From: Bacillus zhangzhouensis
Lineage (GTDB): Bacteria > Bacillota > Bacilli > Bacillales > Bacillaceae
Length of the DNA: 64,000 nucleotides
Direction: 5' to 3'
Assembly: GCA_025809375.1 (NCBI GenBank)
Contig: CP099514.1
Coordinates: 1,364,001 to 1,428,000 of the forward strand
The position numbers were made by a program, and so were the translations under genes. How positions within the stretch are numbered: the first letter of the stretch is position 1; each line of letters opens with the position of its first letter. Below the pieces are notes generated by a model that saw only the letters and a program-made list of their open reading frames with translations, was not told where the DNA came from and did no database searches. Below, one piece after another: positions 56,125 to 64,000 of the stretch.

Positions 56125-57194
56125 TCAGAGTGCTAGTAGTAGATGACTCGGCCTTTATGAGAAAGCTCATTAGTGATTTTCTAAGTGCCGAACAAGAAAT
56201 TGAAGTCGTCGGAACGGCGCGAAATGGCGAAGATGCCTTAAAACGGATCAAGGAACTGAATCCAGATGTTGTCACATTAGATGTGGAAATGCCTGTTTTA
56301 AATGGAACAGAAGCATTAAAACAAATTCTGGCTGAACACGACCTTGCCGTGATTATGGTGTCAAGCCAGACAAAGCAAGGAAAAGATTTAACCATTCATT
56401 GCTTAGAACTCGGTGCTTTCGACTTTGTAACAAAACCTTCGGGAAGTATTTCGCTCGATTTGCACAAAGTGAGGGGGCAGATTGTAGAGCGGGTACTTGC
56501 GGCAGGACTGTCAAGAAAACGCACTGAAGAGAAGGTTTCTCCTAAGCCAGTGATAAAGCCGCCAAGTCCAGTGGCTGCACCCCGCCTGCAAACAGTAAAA
56601 GACGCCTCACTCCGAAAGATTATTTCTATTGGAACATCTACAGGAGGGCCAAGGGCACTTCAACGAGTCGTAACGAAGCTGCCTAAGGACATCGAGGCAC
56701 CTATATTGATTGTGCAGCATATGCCGGCAGGATTCACGGCATCACTTGCTACTAGGTTAGACCATTTATCACAAATTACGATTAAAGAAGCGCAAGATGG
56801 AGACATCGCGAAAAATGGAGTGGCTTACATAGCTCCTGGTGGAATGAATATGTCCCTTCATGACCAAGGGGAGTCCCTCGTCATCAGGCTGTCTCCTGAA
56901 GACACGGAAAGCCGGCATAAACCATCTGTTAACTATTTATTTGAATCCATCAGCAGCATAAAGGGGTACGAGAAAATCGCTGTCATTATGACAGGTATGG
57001 GCAGTGACGGTACTGAAGGTGTCAAAAAAATGGTCGCAAGCGGTCATACGAAAGTCATTGCAGAAAAAGAAGAATCATGTGTTGTTTTCGGAATGCCTAA
57101 ATCAGTCATTAAAGCAGGCCTTGCACATGAAACAAGGCATGTGGATGACATCGCACATGCAATTATAAGCTCCATGAAAAAAGAGAGGGCGTGA
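56121..57194 (+). CDS. cheB: Chemotaxis receptor methylesterase CheB
   Basis: This encodes 357 residues. An N-terminal receiver domain with Asp54 (LDVEMPVL) is joined by a Pro-rich linker (140-155) to the methylesterase domain with catalytic Ser173 (GTSTGGP), His200 (QHMPAG) and Asp296 (GMGSDGTEG). It removes methyl groups from receptors. The start is GTG 56121 with AAAAGGAGG about 12-20 bases upstream, overlapping flhG by four bases. Confidence 0.96.
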   Translation: MIRVLVVDDSAFMRKLISDFLSAEQEIEVVGTARNGEDALKRIKELNPDVVTLDVEMPVLNGTEALKQILAEHDLAVIMVSSQTKQGKDLTIHCLELGAFDFVTKPSGSISLDLHKVRGQIVERVLAAGLSRKRTEEKVSPKPVIKPPSPVAAPRLQTVKDASLRKIISIGTSTGGPRALQRVVTKLPKDIEAPILIVQHMPAGFTASLATRLDHLSQITIKEAQDGDIAKNGVAYIAPGGMNMSLHDQGESLVIRLSPEDTESRHKPSVNYLFESISSIKGYEKIAVIMTGMGSDGTEGVKKMVASGHTKVIAEKEESCVVFGMPKSVIKAGLAHETRHVDDIAHAIISSMKKERA

Positions 57195-57199
57195 ACACG

Positions 57200-59227
57200 T
57201 TGGATGTAAACCAATACTTAGATATCTTTTTAGATGAAAGCAGAGAACACTTACAAACTTGTAATGAAAAACTTCTTGATTTAGAAAAGAACCCAACCGA
57301 CTTGCAGCTAGTGAATGATATATTCAGAGCGGCTCATACATTGAAAGGCATGAGTGCAACGATGGGCTTTGACGATATGGCTCACCTAACGCATCACTTA
57401 GAAAACATGTTTGATGCTATCCGCAATGAACAAATGAGTGTCACTCCTGAGTCAATGGATACGATGTTTGAAGCACTCGATCATCTTGAAGCAATGGTTC
57501 AATCGATTGCAGAAGGAGGAGACGGGAAACGTGATGTCACAGAGATTAGTAAAAAGCTAGATGTGACAGGAAGCCATGATGAGGCAGCTTCTAGCGTTGA
57601 AACAGCAGGTGCATCAGCTGCTGCAAATGACTTAGATTATAACGAATTTGAACGAACGGTTCTTGATGAAGCGAGAGAGCAAGGCTTCAAATGCTATGAA
57701 CTTAACGTGACTTTAAGCGAAGCGTGCTTATTAAAAGCTGTTCGTGTCTATATGATTTTTGAAAGACTGAATGAAGCAGGCGAGGTTGTCAAAACCGTTC
57801 CGAATGCAGAACTGTTAGAATCAGAAGATTTTGAATCTGAATTCCGCATTTCTTATCTTTCTAAACAGCCGATGGACGAAGTACAGAAAATCGTTACGGC
57901 GATCTCAGAGGTTGAGAAGGTTGAGATCTCTGAAGTCTCCGCATTTGAAGAAGTAGCTCCGGCTGAAAAACAAGAGGCGCAGCCTGAACAGAAAAAAGAA
58001 GAAGTATCCCTTCCTGCTGAGAAAGCGCCGGCAAATGATGCGCCAAAAACAAATAGCAATAACGGTGTAGCTGCCGGCGGAACGAAAACAATTCGTGTCA
58101 ACATCGACCGTCTAGATTCACTTATGAACCTATTTGAAGAACTTGTGATTGATAGAGGCCGGTTAGAACAGATTGCCAAAGAACTAGAAAATAACGAACT
58201 CACAGACACCGTCGAAAGAATGACACGTATTTCTGGAGACCTGCAATCAATCATCCTGAATATGAGAATGGTACCTGTGGAAACTGTGTTTAACAGATTC
58301 CCGCGTATGATTCGTCAATTGACGAAAGAGCTTAATAAGAAAATTGAACTGATTATTGAGGGTGCTGAGACAGAGCTTGATCGAACAGTGATCGACGAAA
58401 TTGGAGACCCTCTCTTGCACTTACTTAGAAACAGTCTAGATCACGGAATTGAATCACCAGAAGAACGTGTGAAAAAAGGCAAGCCGGAAAAAGGTACAGT
58501 TTTATTAAAAGCGTATCATAGCGGAAATCATGTCTTCATTGAAGTAGAAGATGATGGCGGCGGAATTAACCGTAAAAAGGTGCTTGAAAAAGCATTAGAG
58601 CGCGGGGTTATTACAGAAAGAGAAGCAGAAACACTTGAAGATCATCAAATTGATTCATTGATCTTTGCAGCAGGATTCTCTACAGCTGATACGATTTCTG
58701 ACATCTCAGGCCGCGGTGTAGGTCTTGACGTTGTGAAAAACAAACTGGAATCATTAGGCGGATCTGTGAGCATTAACTCAACAGAAGGACAGGGCTCACT
58801 ATTCTCGATCCAGCTTCCGCTTACATTATCGATTATTTCCGTTCTACTTGTAAAACTAGAAGAGGAAACATTTGCGATTCCGATTTCTTCTATTATTGAA
58901 ACGGCAGTCATTAAGAAAAGTGACATCCTGCAAACGCATGATCGTGAAGTGATTGATTTCCGCGGATTTATCGTACCGGTCGTGTACTTGAAGAAACAAT
59001 TCCACGTACCAAATGCGAATGAATTAGAGGAAGAACTGCACATCATTGTTGTTCGTAAAGGAGACAAGCTGACAGCATTTGTGGTCGATTCATTTATTGG
59101 TCAGCAAGAGGTTGTATTAAAATCACTAGGAGATTATCTGCCAAATGTATTTGCGATATCCGGCGCAACCATCCTAGGTGACGGTCAAGTTGCACTCATC
59201 GTTGACTGTAATGCACTGATCAAGTAA
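57200..59227 (+). CDS. cheA: Chemotaxis histidine kinase CheA
   Basis: This encodes 675 residues. Domain order: Hpt with phosphoacceptor His46 (FRAAHTLKGMSATMGF), CheY/CheB-binding P2 (about 145-240), a Glu/Pro/Ala-rich linker, dimerisation P3, HATPase P4 (RNSLDHGIESPEERVKKG, EVEDDGGGI, SGRGVGLDVVKNKL) and a C-terminal CheW-like P5. I chose TTG 57200 (MDVNQYLDIF), 11 bases from GAGAGGG (57183-57189); GTG 57191, which overlaps the cheB stop, is only two bases from that site. Confidence 0.95.
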   Translation: MDVNQYLDIFLDESREHLQTCNEKLLDLEKNPTDLQLVNDIFRAAHTLKGMSATMGFDDMAHLTHHLENMFDAIRNEQMSVTPESMDTMFEALDHLEAMVQSIAEGGDGKRDVTEISKKLDVTGSHDEAASSVETAGASAAANDLDYNEFERTVLDEAREQGFKCYELNVTLSEACLLKAVRVYMIFERLNEAGEVVKTVPNAELLESEDFESEFRISYLSKQPMDEVQKIVTAISEVEKVEISEVSAFEEVAPAEKQEAQPEQKKEEVSLPAEKAPANDAPKTNSNNGVAAGGTKTIRVNIDRLDSLMNLFEELVIDRGRLEQIAKELENNELTDTVERMTRISGDLQSIILNMRMVPVETVFNRFPRMIRQLTKELNKKIELIIEGAETELDRTVIDEIGDPLLHLLRNSLDHGIESPEERVKKGKPEKGTVLLKAYHSGNHVFIEVEDDGGGINRKKVLEKALERGVITEREAETLEDHQIDSLIFAAGFSTADTISDISGRGVGLDVVKNKLESLGGSVSINSTEGQGSLFSIQLPLTLSIISVLLVKLEEETFAIPISSIIETAVIKKSDILQTHDREVIDFRGFIVPVVYLKKQFHVPNANELEEELHIIVVRKGDKLTAFVVDSFIGQQEVVLKSLGDYLPNVFAISGATILGDGQVALIVDCNALIK

Positions 59228-59251
59228 AAAACAATAGAGGAGCGGTCTGAA

Positions 59252-59713
59252 ATGAGTACAGATATCAAAACTGGCGAAAAGATGATTGTGTTTATCGTAA
59301 ACAAAAAAGAATACGCCATTTCAGTATCAGAAGTAAAGTCCATTGAAAAATGGCAGCAGCCGACAAGAGTTCCTGGCGTTGCCCCTTATATATGCGGTGT
59401 TATTAATTTACGCGGTGTCGTAACACCTGTCATTGACCTGAGAATCAGACTTGGTTCTACTGACAACGAGATAACAGATGAAACAAGAATGATTATTGTA
59501 CAAGTTGGTGACATTGAAGTCGGTTGGATTGTGGATGAAGCAAATGATGTCATAACTGTCCATCAGGAAGAAGTAGAATCTTCTCCTGAATCAGCTGAAA
59601 AAGAAGGACAGTCTTGGGTGACAGGTATCATTAAGCATGATCAGCGTCTTTTCAATATCATTCATGCCGGTGCTGTCCTCGACAAAAGCGTTCAAGGTGC
59701 ACCTGTTCATTAA
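59252..59713 (+). CDS. cheW: Chemotaxis coupling protein CheW
   Basis: This encodes 153 residues, a single CheW domain with KEYAISVSEVKSIEKW and the conserved INLRGVVTPVIDLR segment. It couples receptors to CheA. ATG 59252 follows TAGAGGAG. cheC begins 12 bases after its stop. Confidence 0.96.
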   Translation: MSTDIKTGEKMIVFIVNKKEYAISVSEVKSIEKWQQPTRVPGVAPYICGVINLRGVVTPVIDLRIRLGSTDNEITDETRMIIVQVGDIEVGWIVDEANDVITVHQEEVESSPESAEKEGQSWVTGIIKHDQRLFNIIHAGAVLDKSVQGAPVH

Positions 59714-59725
59714 GGGGGATGTGAA

Positions 59726-60352
59726 ATGAGCATTTTCAGCGAAATTAAAGATGAACAGCTAGATATTTTAGGCGAGGTTGGGAATATCGGGGCAGGCCAT
59801 GCAGCGTCTGCTCTTGCCAACCTATTGGATCGCAAAATAGATATGGCCGTTCCTTTTGTCAAGGTTCTCTCGTTTGAAGATTTAATGGATTTCTTTGGCG
59901 GTGCAGACCTTCCTGTTGCAAGCATTTTTCTGAGAATGGAAGGGGATTTAACCGGCTCAATCTTTTTCATTATGCCGTTTGAGCAAGCGGAGCAATTTGT
60001 TAGAGAGCTTGTCCAGGACCCGGCATTTGATATTGATACGATTCATGAACATGAGATGGGGACGTCAGCACTTTATGAATTGGGAAATATTTTAGCGGGC
60101 TCTTATTTATCAGCCCTTGCTGATTTAACAAAAATGCAGCTTTACCCAAGTGTTCCAGATGTCACGCTCGATATGTTCGGTGCTGTCATTAGTGAAGGGT
60201 TAATGCAATTTAGCCTCTTTGGCGATCAGGCGATTGTGATTGATACATCTATTTTTGATGATCAAAATAAGCAAGAGCTGAAAGGAAATATGTTTCTATT
60301 ACCAGACTTTGAATCGTTTGAAAAACTATTTAAAGCATTAGGTAACCTATAA
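59726..60352 (+). CDS. cheC: CheY-P phosphatase CheC
   Basis: This encodes 208 residues with two CXY-family active-site motifs, GEVGNIGAGHAASALAN and YELGNILAGSYLSALAD, each with the conserved Glu and Asn. In B. subtilis it is activated by CheD and takes part in adaptation with receptors. ATG 59726 follows AAGGGGG. Its stop overlaps cheD by one base (TAATG). Confidence 0.95.
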   Translation: MSIFSEIKDEQLDILGEVGNIGAGHAASALANLLDRKIDMAVPFVKVLSFEDLMDFFGGADLPVASIFLRMEGDLTGSIFFIMPFEQAEQFVRELVQDPAFDIDTIHEHEMGTSALYELGNILAGSYLSALADLTKMQLYPSVPDVTLDMFGAVISEGLMQFSLFGDQAIVIDTSIFDDQNKQELKGNMFLLPDFESFEKLFKALGNL

Positions 60353-60852
60353 TGAACGTGCAAATTCCGGCAGTTGTAAAGGTTGGTATTGCGGATGTTC
60401 AGCTTGTCAAATCACCGGACCGCATTCGGACATCCGGTCTTGGTTCTTGCGTAGGGCTTGTCTTGTTTGATCAAGAGAAAAAGCTGGCAGGCCTTGTCCA
60501 TGTTATGCTTCCAGATTCCTCTCTTTCAAAAGGGGCGGTGGAGAACTTGGCTAAATATGCAGATACAGGTGTCAAGCATACAATTGATCTGCTCCTAAAA
60601 GCAGGAGCACGCAAACATGCGCTAAAAGCAAAACTTGCTGGCGGGGCGGAAATGTTTAAGTTTAAGTCAACCAATGATCTGATGAGAATTGGACCTAGAA
60701 ACGTTTCAGCTGTGAAAGAACATCTGTCTCTTCATCATATCCCGATTATTAGTGAGGATACAGGCGGAAACAGTGGGCGTACGATTGAATTCGATCCGCT
60801 TACGGCAGAGCTTGAAATCCGTACTGTGAAGCAAGGCACTATGAAGATATAA
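60352..60852 (+). CDS. cheD: Chemotaxis receptor deamidase CheD
   Basis: This encodes 166 residues. The catalytic Cys and His lie in SGLGSCVGLVLFD and LAGLVHVMLP. It deamidates receptor glutamines and binds CheC in the adaptation system. ATG 60352 is one base inside the cheC stop codon. sigD follows after 24 bases. Confidence 0.95.
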   Translation: MNVQIPAVVKVGIADVQLVKSPDRIRTSGLGSCVGLVLFDQEKKLAGLVHVMLPDSSLSKGAVENLAKYADTGVKHTIDLLLKAGARKHALKAKLAGGAEMFKFKSTNDLMRIGPRNVSAVKEHLSLHHIPIISEDTGGNSGRTIEFDPLTAELEIRTVKQGTMKI

Positions 60853-60876
60853 CTAAGGAAGTATAGGGGGATAAAG

Positions 60877-61644
60877 ATGCAATCCTTAAATTACGAAGAT
60901 CAGGCGCTATGGGCTAGATGGAAAGAGTGGAAAGACCCAGCTGCTGGAGATGATCTTATGCGCCGCTATATGCCGCTCGTCACATATCATGTTGGAAGAA
61001 TTTCCATCGGTCTCCCGAAGTCAGTGCATAAAGAAGACTTGATCAGTCTAGGGATGCTCGGTTTATATGATGCCCTTGAAAAATTTGATCCCGGAAGAGA
61101 TCTGAAGTTTGATACATATGCATCCTTCAGAATCCGCGGGGCCATCATCGACGGTCTTCGTAAAGAGGACTGGCTGCCTCGTACATCAAGAGAAAAAACA
61201 AAAAAAGTAGAAGCGGCTATTGAAAAGCTTGAACAGCGTTATTTGCGTAATGTGACGCCGACAGAGGTGGCTGAGGAACTCGGCATGAGTGAACAGGATG
61301 TCGTCACAACGATGAATGAAGGATTCTTTGCAAATCTGCTCTCAATCGATGAGAAGCTGCATGATCAAGAAGATGGAGAAAACGTCCAAGTCATGATTCG
61401 CGACGAGAAGTCTGTGACTCCAGAAGAGAAAATGCTGAAAGATGAATTAATTGAACAGCTTTCTGAAAAAATCACAGAGCTCTCAGAAAAAGAAAAGCTT
61501 GTGATCAGTCTTTTCTATAAAGAAGAACTGACATTAACGGAAATCGGTCAAGTGCTCAATTTATCGACCTCGCGCATTTCGCAAATTCATTCAAAGGCCT
61601 TGTTCAAGCTTAAGCATCTGCTTGATAAAGCCATTCAATCTTAA
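60877..61644 (+). CDS. sigD: Flagellar/motility sigma factor SigD
   Basis: This encodes 255 residues of the FliA/SigD family. Region 2 has the pattern HKEDLISLGMLGLYDALEKFDPGRDLKF, and region 4 ends with a helix-turn-helix (LTLTEIGQVLNLSTSRISQIH). It transcribes flagellin, stator, receptor and autolysin genes and is held by FlgM, which is not in this window. ATG 60877 follows ATAGGGGG. Its position near the end of a 26-kb operon is thought to contribute to on/off motility in B. subtilis. Confidence 0.97.
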   Translation: MQSLNYEDQALWARWKEWKDPAAGDDLMRRYMPLVTYHVGRISIGLPKSVHKEDLISLGMLGLYDALEKFDPGRDLKFDTYASFRIRGAIIDGLRKEDWLPRTSREKTKKVEAAIEKLEQRYLRNVTPTEVAEELGMSEQDVVTTMNEGFFANLLSIDEKLHDQEDGENVQVMIRDEKSVTPEEKMLKDELIEQLSEKITELSEKEKLVISLFYKEELTLTEIGQVLNLSTSRISQIHSKALFKLKHLLDKAIQS

Positions 61645-61665
61645 AGAGTTAGTGAGTGAAAAAAT

Positions 61666-62205
61666 ATGTTATGGCTGATTAGCTTCATGCTTCATGCTGC
61701 ACTTATTTATTTTGTGATTATTTTATATACGAGAATGAATTCGCTGAAGGCAACAGAACAAAAACAGCGAGAACTTCTAGAAGAAACGGAAAATACCCTG
61801 GCTGCATTTTTGATGGAAGTCAAAGAAGAGAATGACAAACTATCAAAAGTGGCAGCCGCTTCCCCTGATTTTTCTGCTGAAGAGCTGAAATCGGATCTTC
61901 AGACACCAAAGCAGCCACAACCACCAATTGAATCCCAGCAATCGGTCGAAAGTGAAGATCCAGTACCAGAGCACCTGTCGGCTCTCCTTAGCGAAGTTGA
62001 GGTACAGGAAGAGAAGGTAAACGAACCCGTTCCACAACTTGAAACAGAGGCTTCTGCGCCTTCTAAAAGTGAAATAGAAGAAACATTCGAGAACCAAGTG
62101 AAGACTTTATATGATGAAGGGCGATCACTAGAAGAAATAGCGAAAGAAATGAAAACTGGCAAGACAGAAATCGAGCTTTTATTAAAATTTAGCGGAAAGC
62201 TGTAA
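61666..62205 (+). CDS. swrB: Swarming motility protein SwrB
   Basis: This encodes 179 residues. One N-terminal membrane helix (about 2-20) is followed by a helical segment, a Pro/Glu/Ser-rich variable stretch (about 75-145) and a small conserved C-terminal helix-turn-helix-like part (DEGRSLEEIAKEMKTGKTEI). In B. subtilis SwrB promotes basal-body maturation and thereby SigD activity. ATG 61666 has a weak upstream site (AGTGAGTG); the previous gene ends 21 bases before. I see no clear terminator after it. Confidence 0.9.
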   Translation: MLWLISFMLHAALIYFVIILYTRMNSLKATEQKQRELLEETENTLAAFLMEVKEENDKLSKVAAASPDFSAEELKSDLQTPKQPQPPIESQQSVESEDPVPEHLSALLSEVEVQEEKVNEPVPQLETEASAPSKSEIEETFENQVKTLYDEGRSLEEIAKEMKTGKTEIELLLKFSGKL

Positions 62206-62212
62206 AGGATTC

Positions 62213-62241
62213 TTGATTGTCAGTCCACCATGTGTTATATT
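62213..62241 (+). promoter_or_regulatory. Sigma-A promoter of rpsB
   Basis: TTGATT (62213-62218), 17 bases, TATATT (62236-62241), eight bases after the swrB stop. Confidence 0.7.
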
Positions 62242-62247
62242 ATTTCT

Positions 62248-63095
<848 letters not shown>

Positions 63096-63102
63096 CCTAT
63101 TC

Positions 63103-63146
63103 AAAAGGTGATAAGAGGGAAATGCCTTTTATCACCTTTTTTTCAC
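63103..63146 (+). terminator. Hairpin terminator/attenuator between rpsB and tsf
   Basis: A perfect 12-base-pair stem (63103-63114 with 63129-63140), extendable by two pairs, followed by seven T residues. tsf begins 40 bases further with no clear promoter, so partial read-through is likely. Confidence 0.85.
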
Positions 63147-63186
63147 TTAGTAATCCGTGTTTTAACATAGAAGGAGGAAATGTAAA

Positions 63187-64000
63187 ATGGCAATTACTGC
63201 TCAATTAGTTAAAGAACTGCGTCAAAAAACTGGTGCAGGTATGATGGACTGTAAAAAAGCGTTAACAGAAACTGATGGTGACATCGAGAAAGCAATCGAC
63301 CTTCTAAGAGAAAAAGGCATCGCAAAAGCTGCGAAAAAAGCAGACCGTATTGCGGCAGAAGGATTAACTCTTATCAAAACTGACGGCAACACAGGTGTGA
63401 TCCTAGAAGTGAACTCTGAGACTGATTTCGTTGCGAAAAACGAAGGATTCCAAGCACTTCTTAACGAACTTGCGGATCACTTGCTTGCTGCTAAACCTGC
63501 AACACTTGAAGAAGCTCATGCTTCTAAAATGGAAAACGGTTCAACAGTTGAAGAGCATATCACATCTGCAATTGCGAAAATTGGAGAGAAAATCACTCTG
63601 CGCCGTTTCTCTGTCATTACGAAAGAAGATAATGCTGCATTTGGTTCTTACTTGCACATGGGCGGACGTATCGGTGTGTTAGCCGTTCTTAACGGAACAA
63701 CTGATGAAGAGCTTGCAAGAGACATCGCAATGCACGTTGCAGCTGTAAACCCTAAATACATTTCTCGTGACCAAGTATCAGAAGAAGAAGCAAACCGTGA
63801 GCGTGAAGTATTAACACAGCAAGCGCTTCAAGAAGGAAAGCCTGAAAACATCGTAGCTAAAATGGTAGAAGGCCGTCTAAACAAATTCTTCGAAGAAATT
63901 TGCTTACTTGACCAAGCGTTCGTTAAAAACCCAGATGAAAAAGTGAAACAAGTTGTAGCTAAGAAAAACGCAACTGTTCAAACCTATGTTCGCTATGAAG
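63187..64000 (+). CDS. tsf: Elongation factor Ts, 3' end outside window
   Basis: The frame opens with ATG 63187 behind AAGGAGGAAA and stays open for 271 codons to the window end; about 20 residues of the usual length are missing. The N-terminal UBA-like domain with [12 protein letters not shown] and the core [10 protein letters not shown] are visible. It exchanges GDP for GTP on EF-Tu. I translated the whole stretch and saw no frameshift. Confidence 0.97.
   Translation, partial: MAITAQLVKELRQKTGAGMMDCKKALTETDGDIEKAIDLLREKGIAKAAKKADRIAAEGLTLIKTDGNTGVILEVNSETDFVAKNEGFQALLNELADHLLAAKPATLEEAHASKMENGSTVEEHITSAIAKIGEKITLRRFSVITKEDNAAFGSYLHMGGRIGVLAVLNGTTDEELARDIAMHVAAVNPKYISRDQVSEEEANREREVLTQQALQEGKPENIVAKMVEGRLNKFFEEICLLDQAFVKNPDEKVKQVVAKKNATVQTYVRYE

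Overview
The window is chromosomal DNA from a Bacillus species. Gene order follows the well-known Bacillus subtilis core segment from thiN to tsf, and every gene in it is recognisable. Protein divergence from what I recall of B. subtilis, together with the retained order, suggests a neighbour such as the B. pumilus group (pumilus, safensis, altitudinis). That species guess is inference only. All genes lie on the + strand except rpmB. No gap between genes exceeds 300 bases. I see no tRNA, rRNA, insertion sequence, prophage, CRISPR array or compositional island.

Layout. (1) 1-6965: end of thiN, the 26-codon sporulation gene spoVM, convergent rpmB, yloU-fakA(yloV), the two-subunit serine dehydratase sdaAB-sdaAA, and recG overlapping sdaAA. 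(2) 7007-10713: the FapR-controlled lipid operon fapR-plsX-fabD-fabG-acpP, with a clear promoter and FapR operator. (3) 10788-18103: rnc-smc-ftsY, then ylxM-ffh, covering RNA processing, chromosome organisation and the signal recognition particle. (4) 18143-22744: rpsP-khpA, ylqD-rimM-trmD, rplS behind a structured leader, rbgA and rnhB, covering ribosome parts, maturation and RNA/DNA maintenance. (5) 22771-24773: ylqG-ylqH, a FliK-like and FlhB-tail-like pair outside the flagellar operon. (6) 24866-30298: sucC-sucD with a promoter and a full-consensus CcpA site, then dprA and topA. (7) 30338-35460: trmFO and the xerC-hslV-hslU-codY operon.

(8) 35702-62205: one uninterrupted 26.5-kb fla/che operon, flgB-flgC-fliE-fliF-fliG-fliH-fliI-fliJ-ylxF-fliK-flgD-flgE-swrD-fliL-fliM-fliY-cheY-fliZ-fliP-fliQ-fliR-flhB-flhA-flhF-flhG-cheB-cheA-cheW-cheC-cheD-sigD-swrB. 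It encodes the basal body, rotor and switch, flagellar type III export apparatus, hook cap and hook, chemotaxis signalling, and the late sigma factor SigD. Most neighbours overlap or nearly touch, and many starts are TTG or GTG. (9) 62213-64000: rpsB with its own promoter and leader, then tsf, which runs off the window.

How the parts connect: codY lies directly upstream of fla/che, and the 288-base gap between them holds the codY terminator, a sigma-A-like promoter, and weaker CodY-box-like and sigma-D-like sequences. SigD is made from the end of the operon and would feed back on such a promoter. I found no convincing undescribed system. The points most worth checking are two very short ORFs with strong ribosome sites ending at the starts of fliF and swrD, the ylqGH pair, the sigma-D-like element overlapping the codY terminator, and the CcpA site at sucC.
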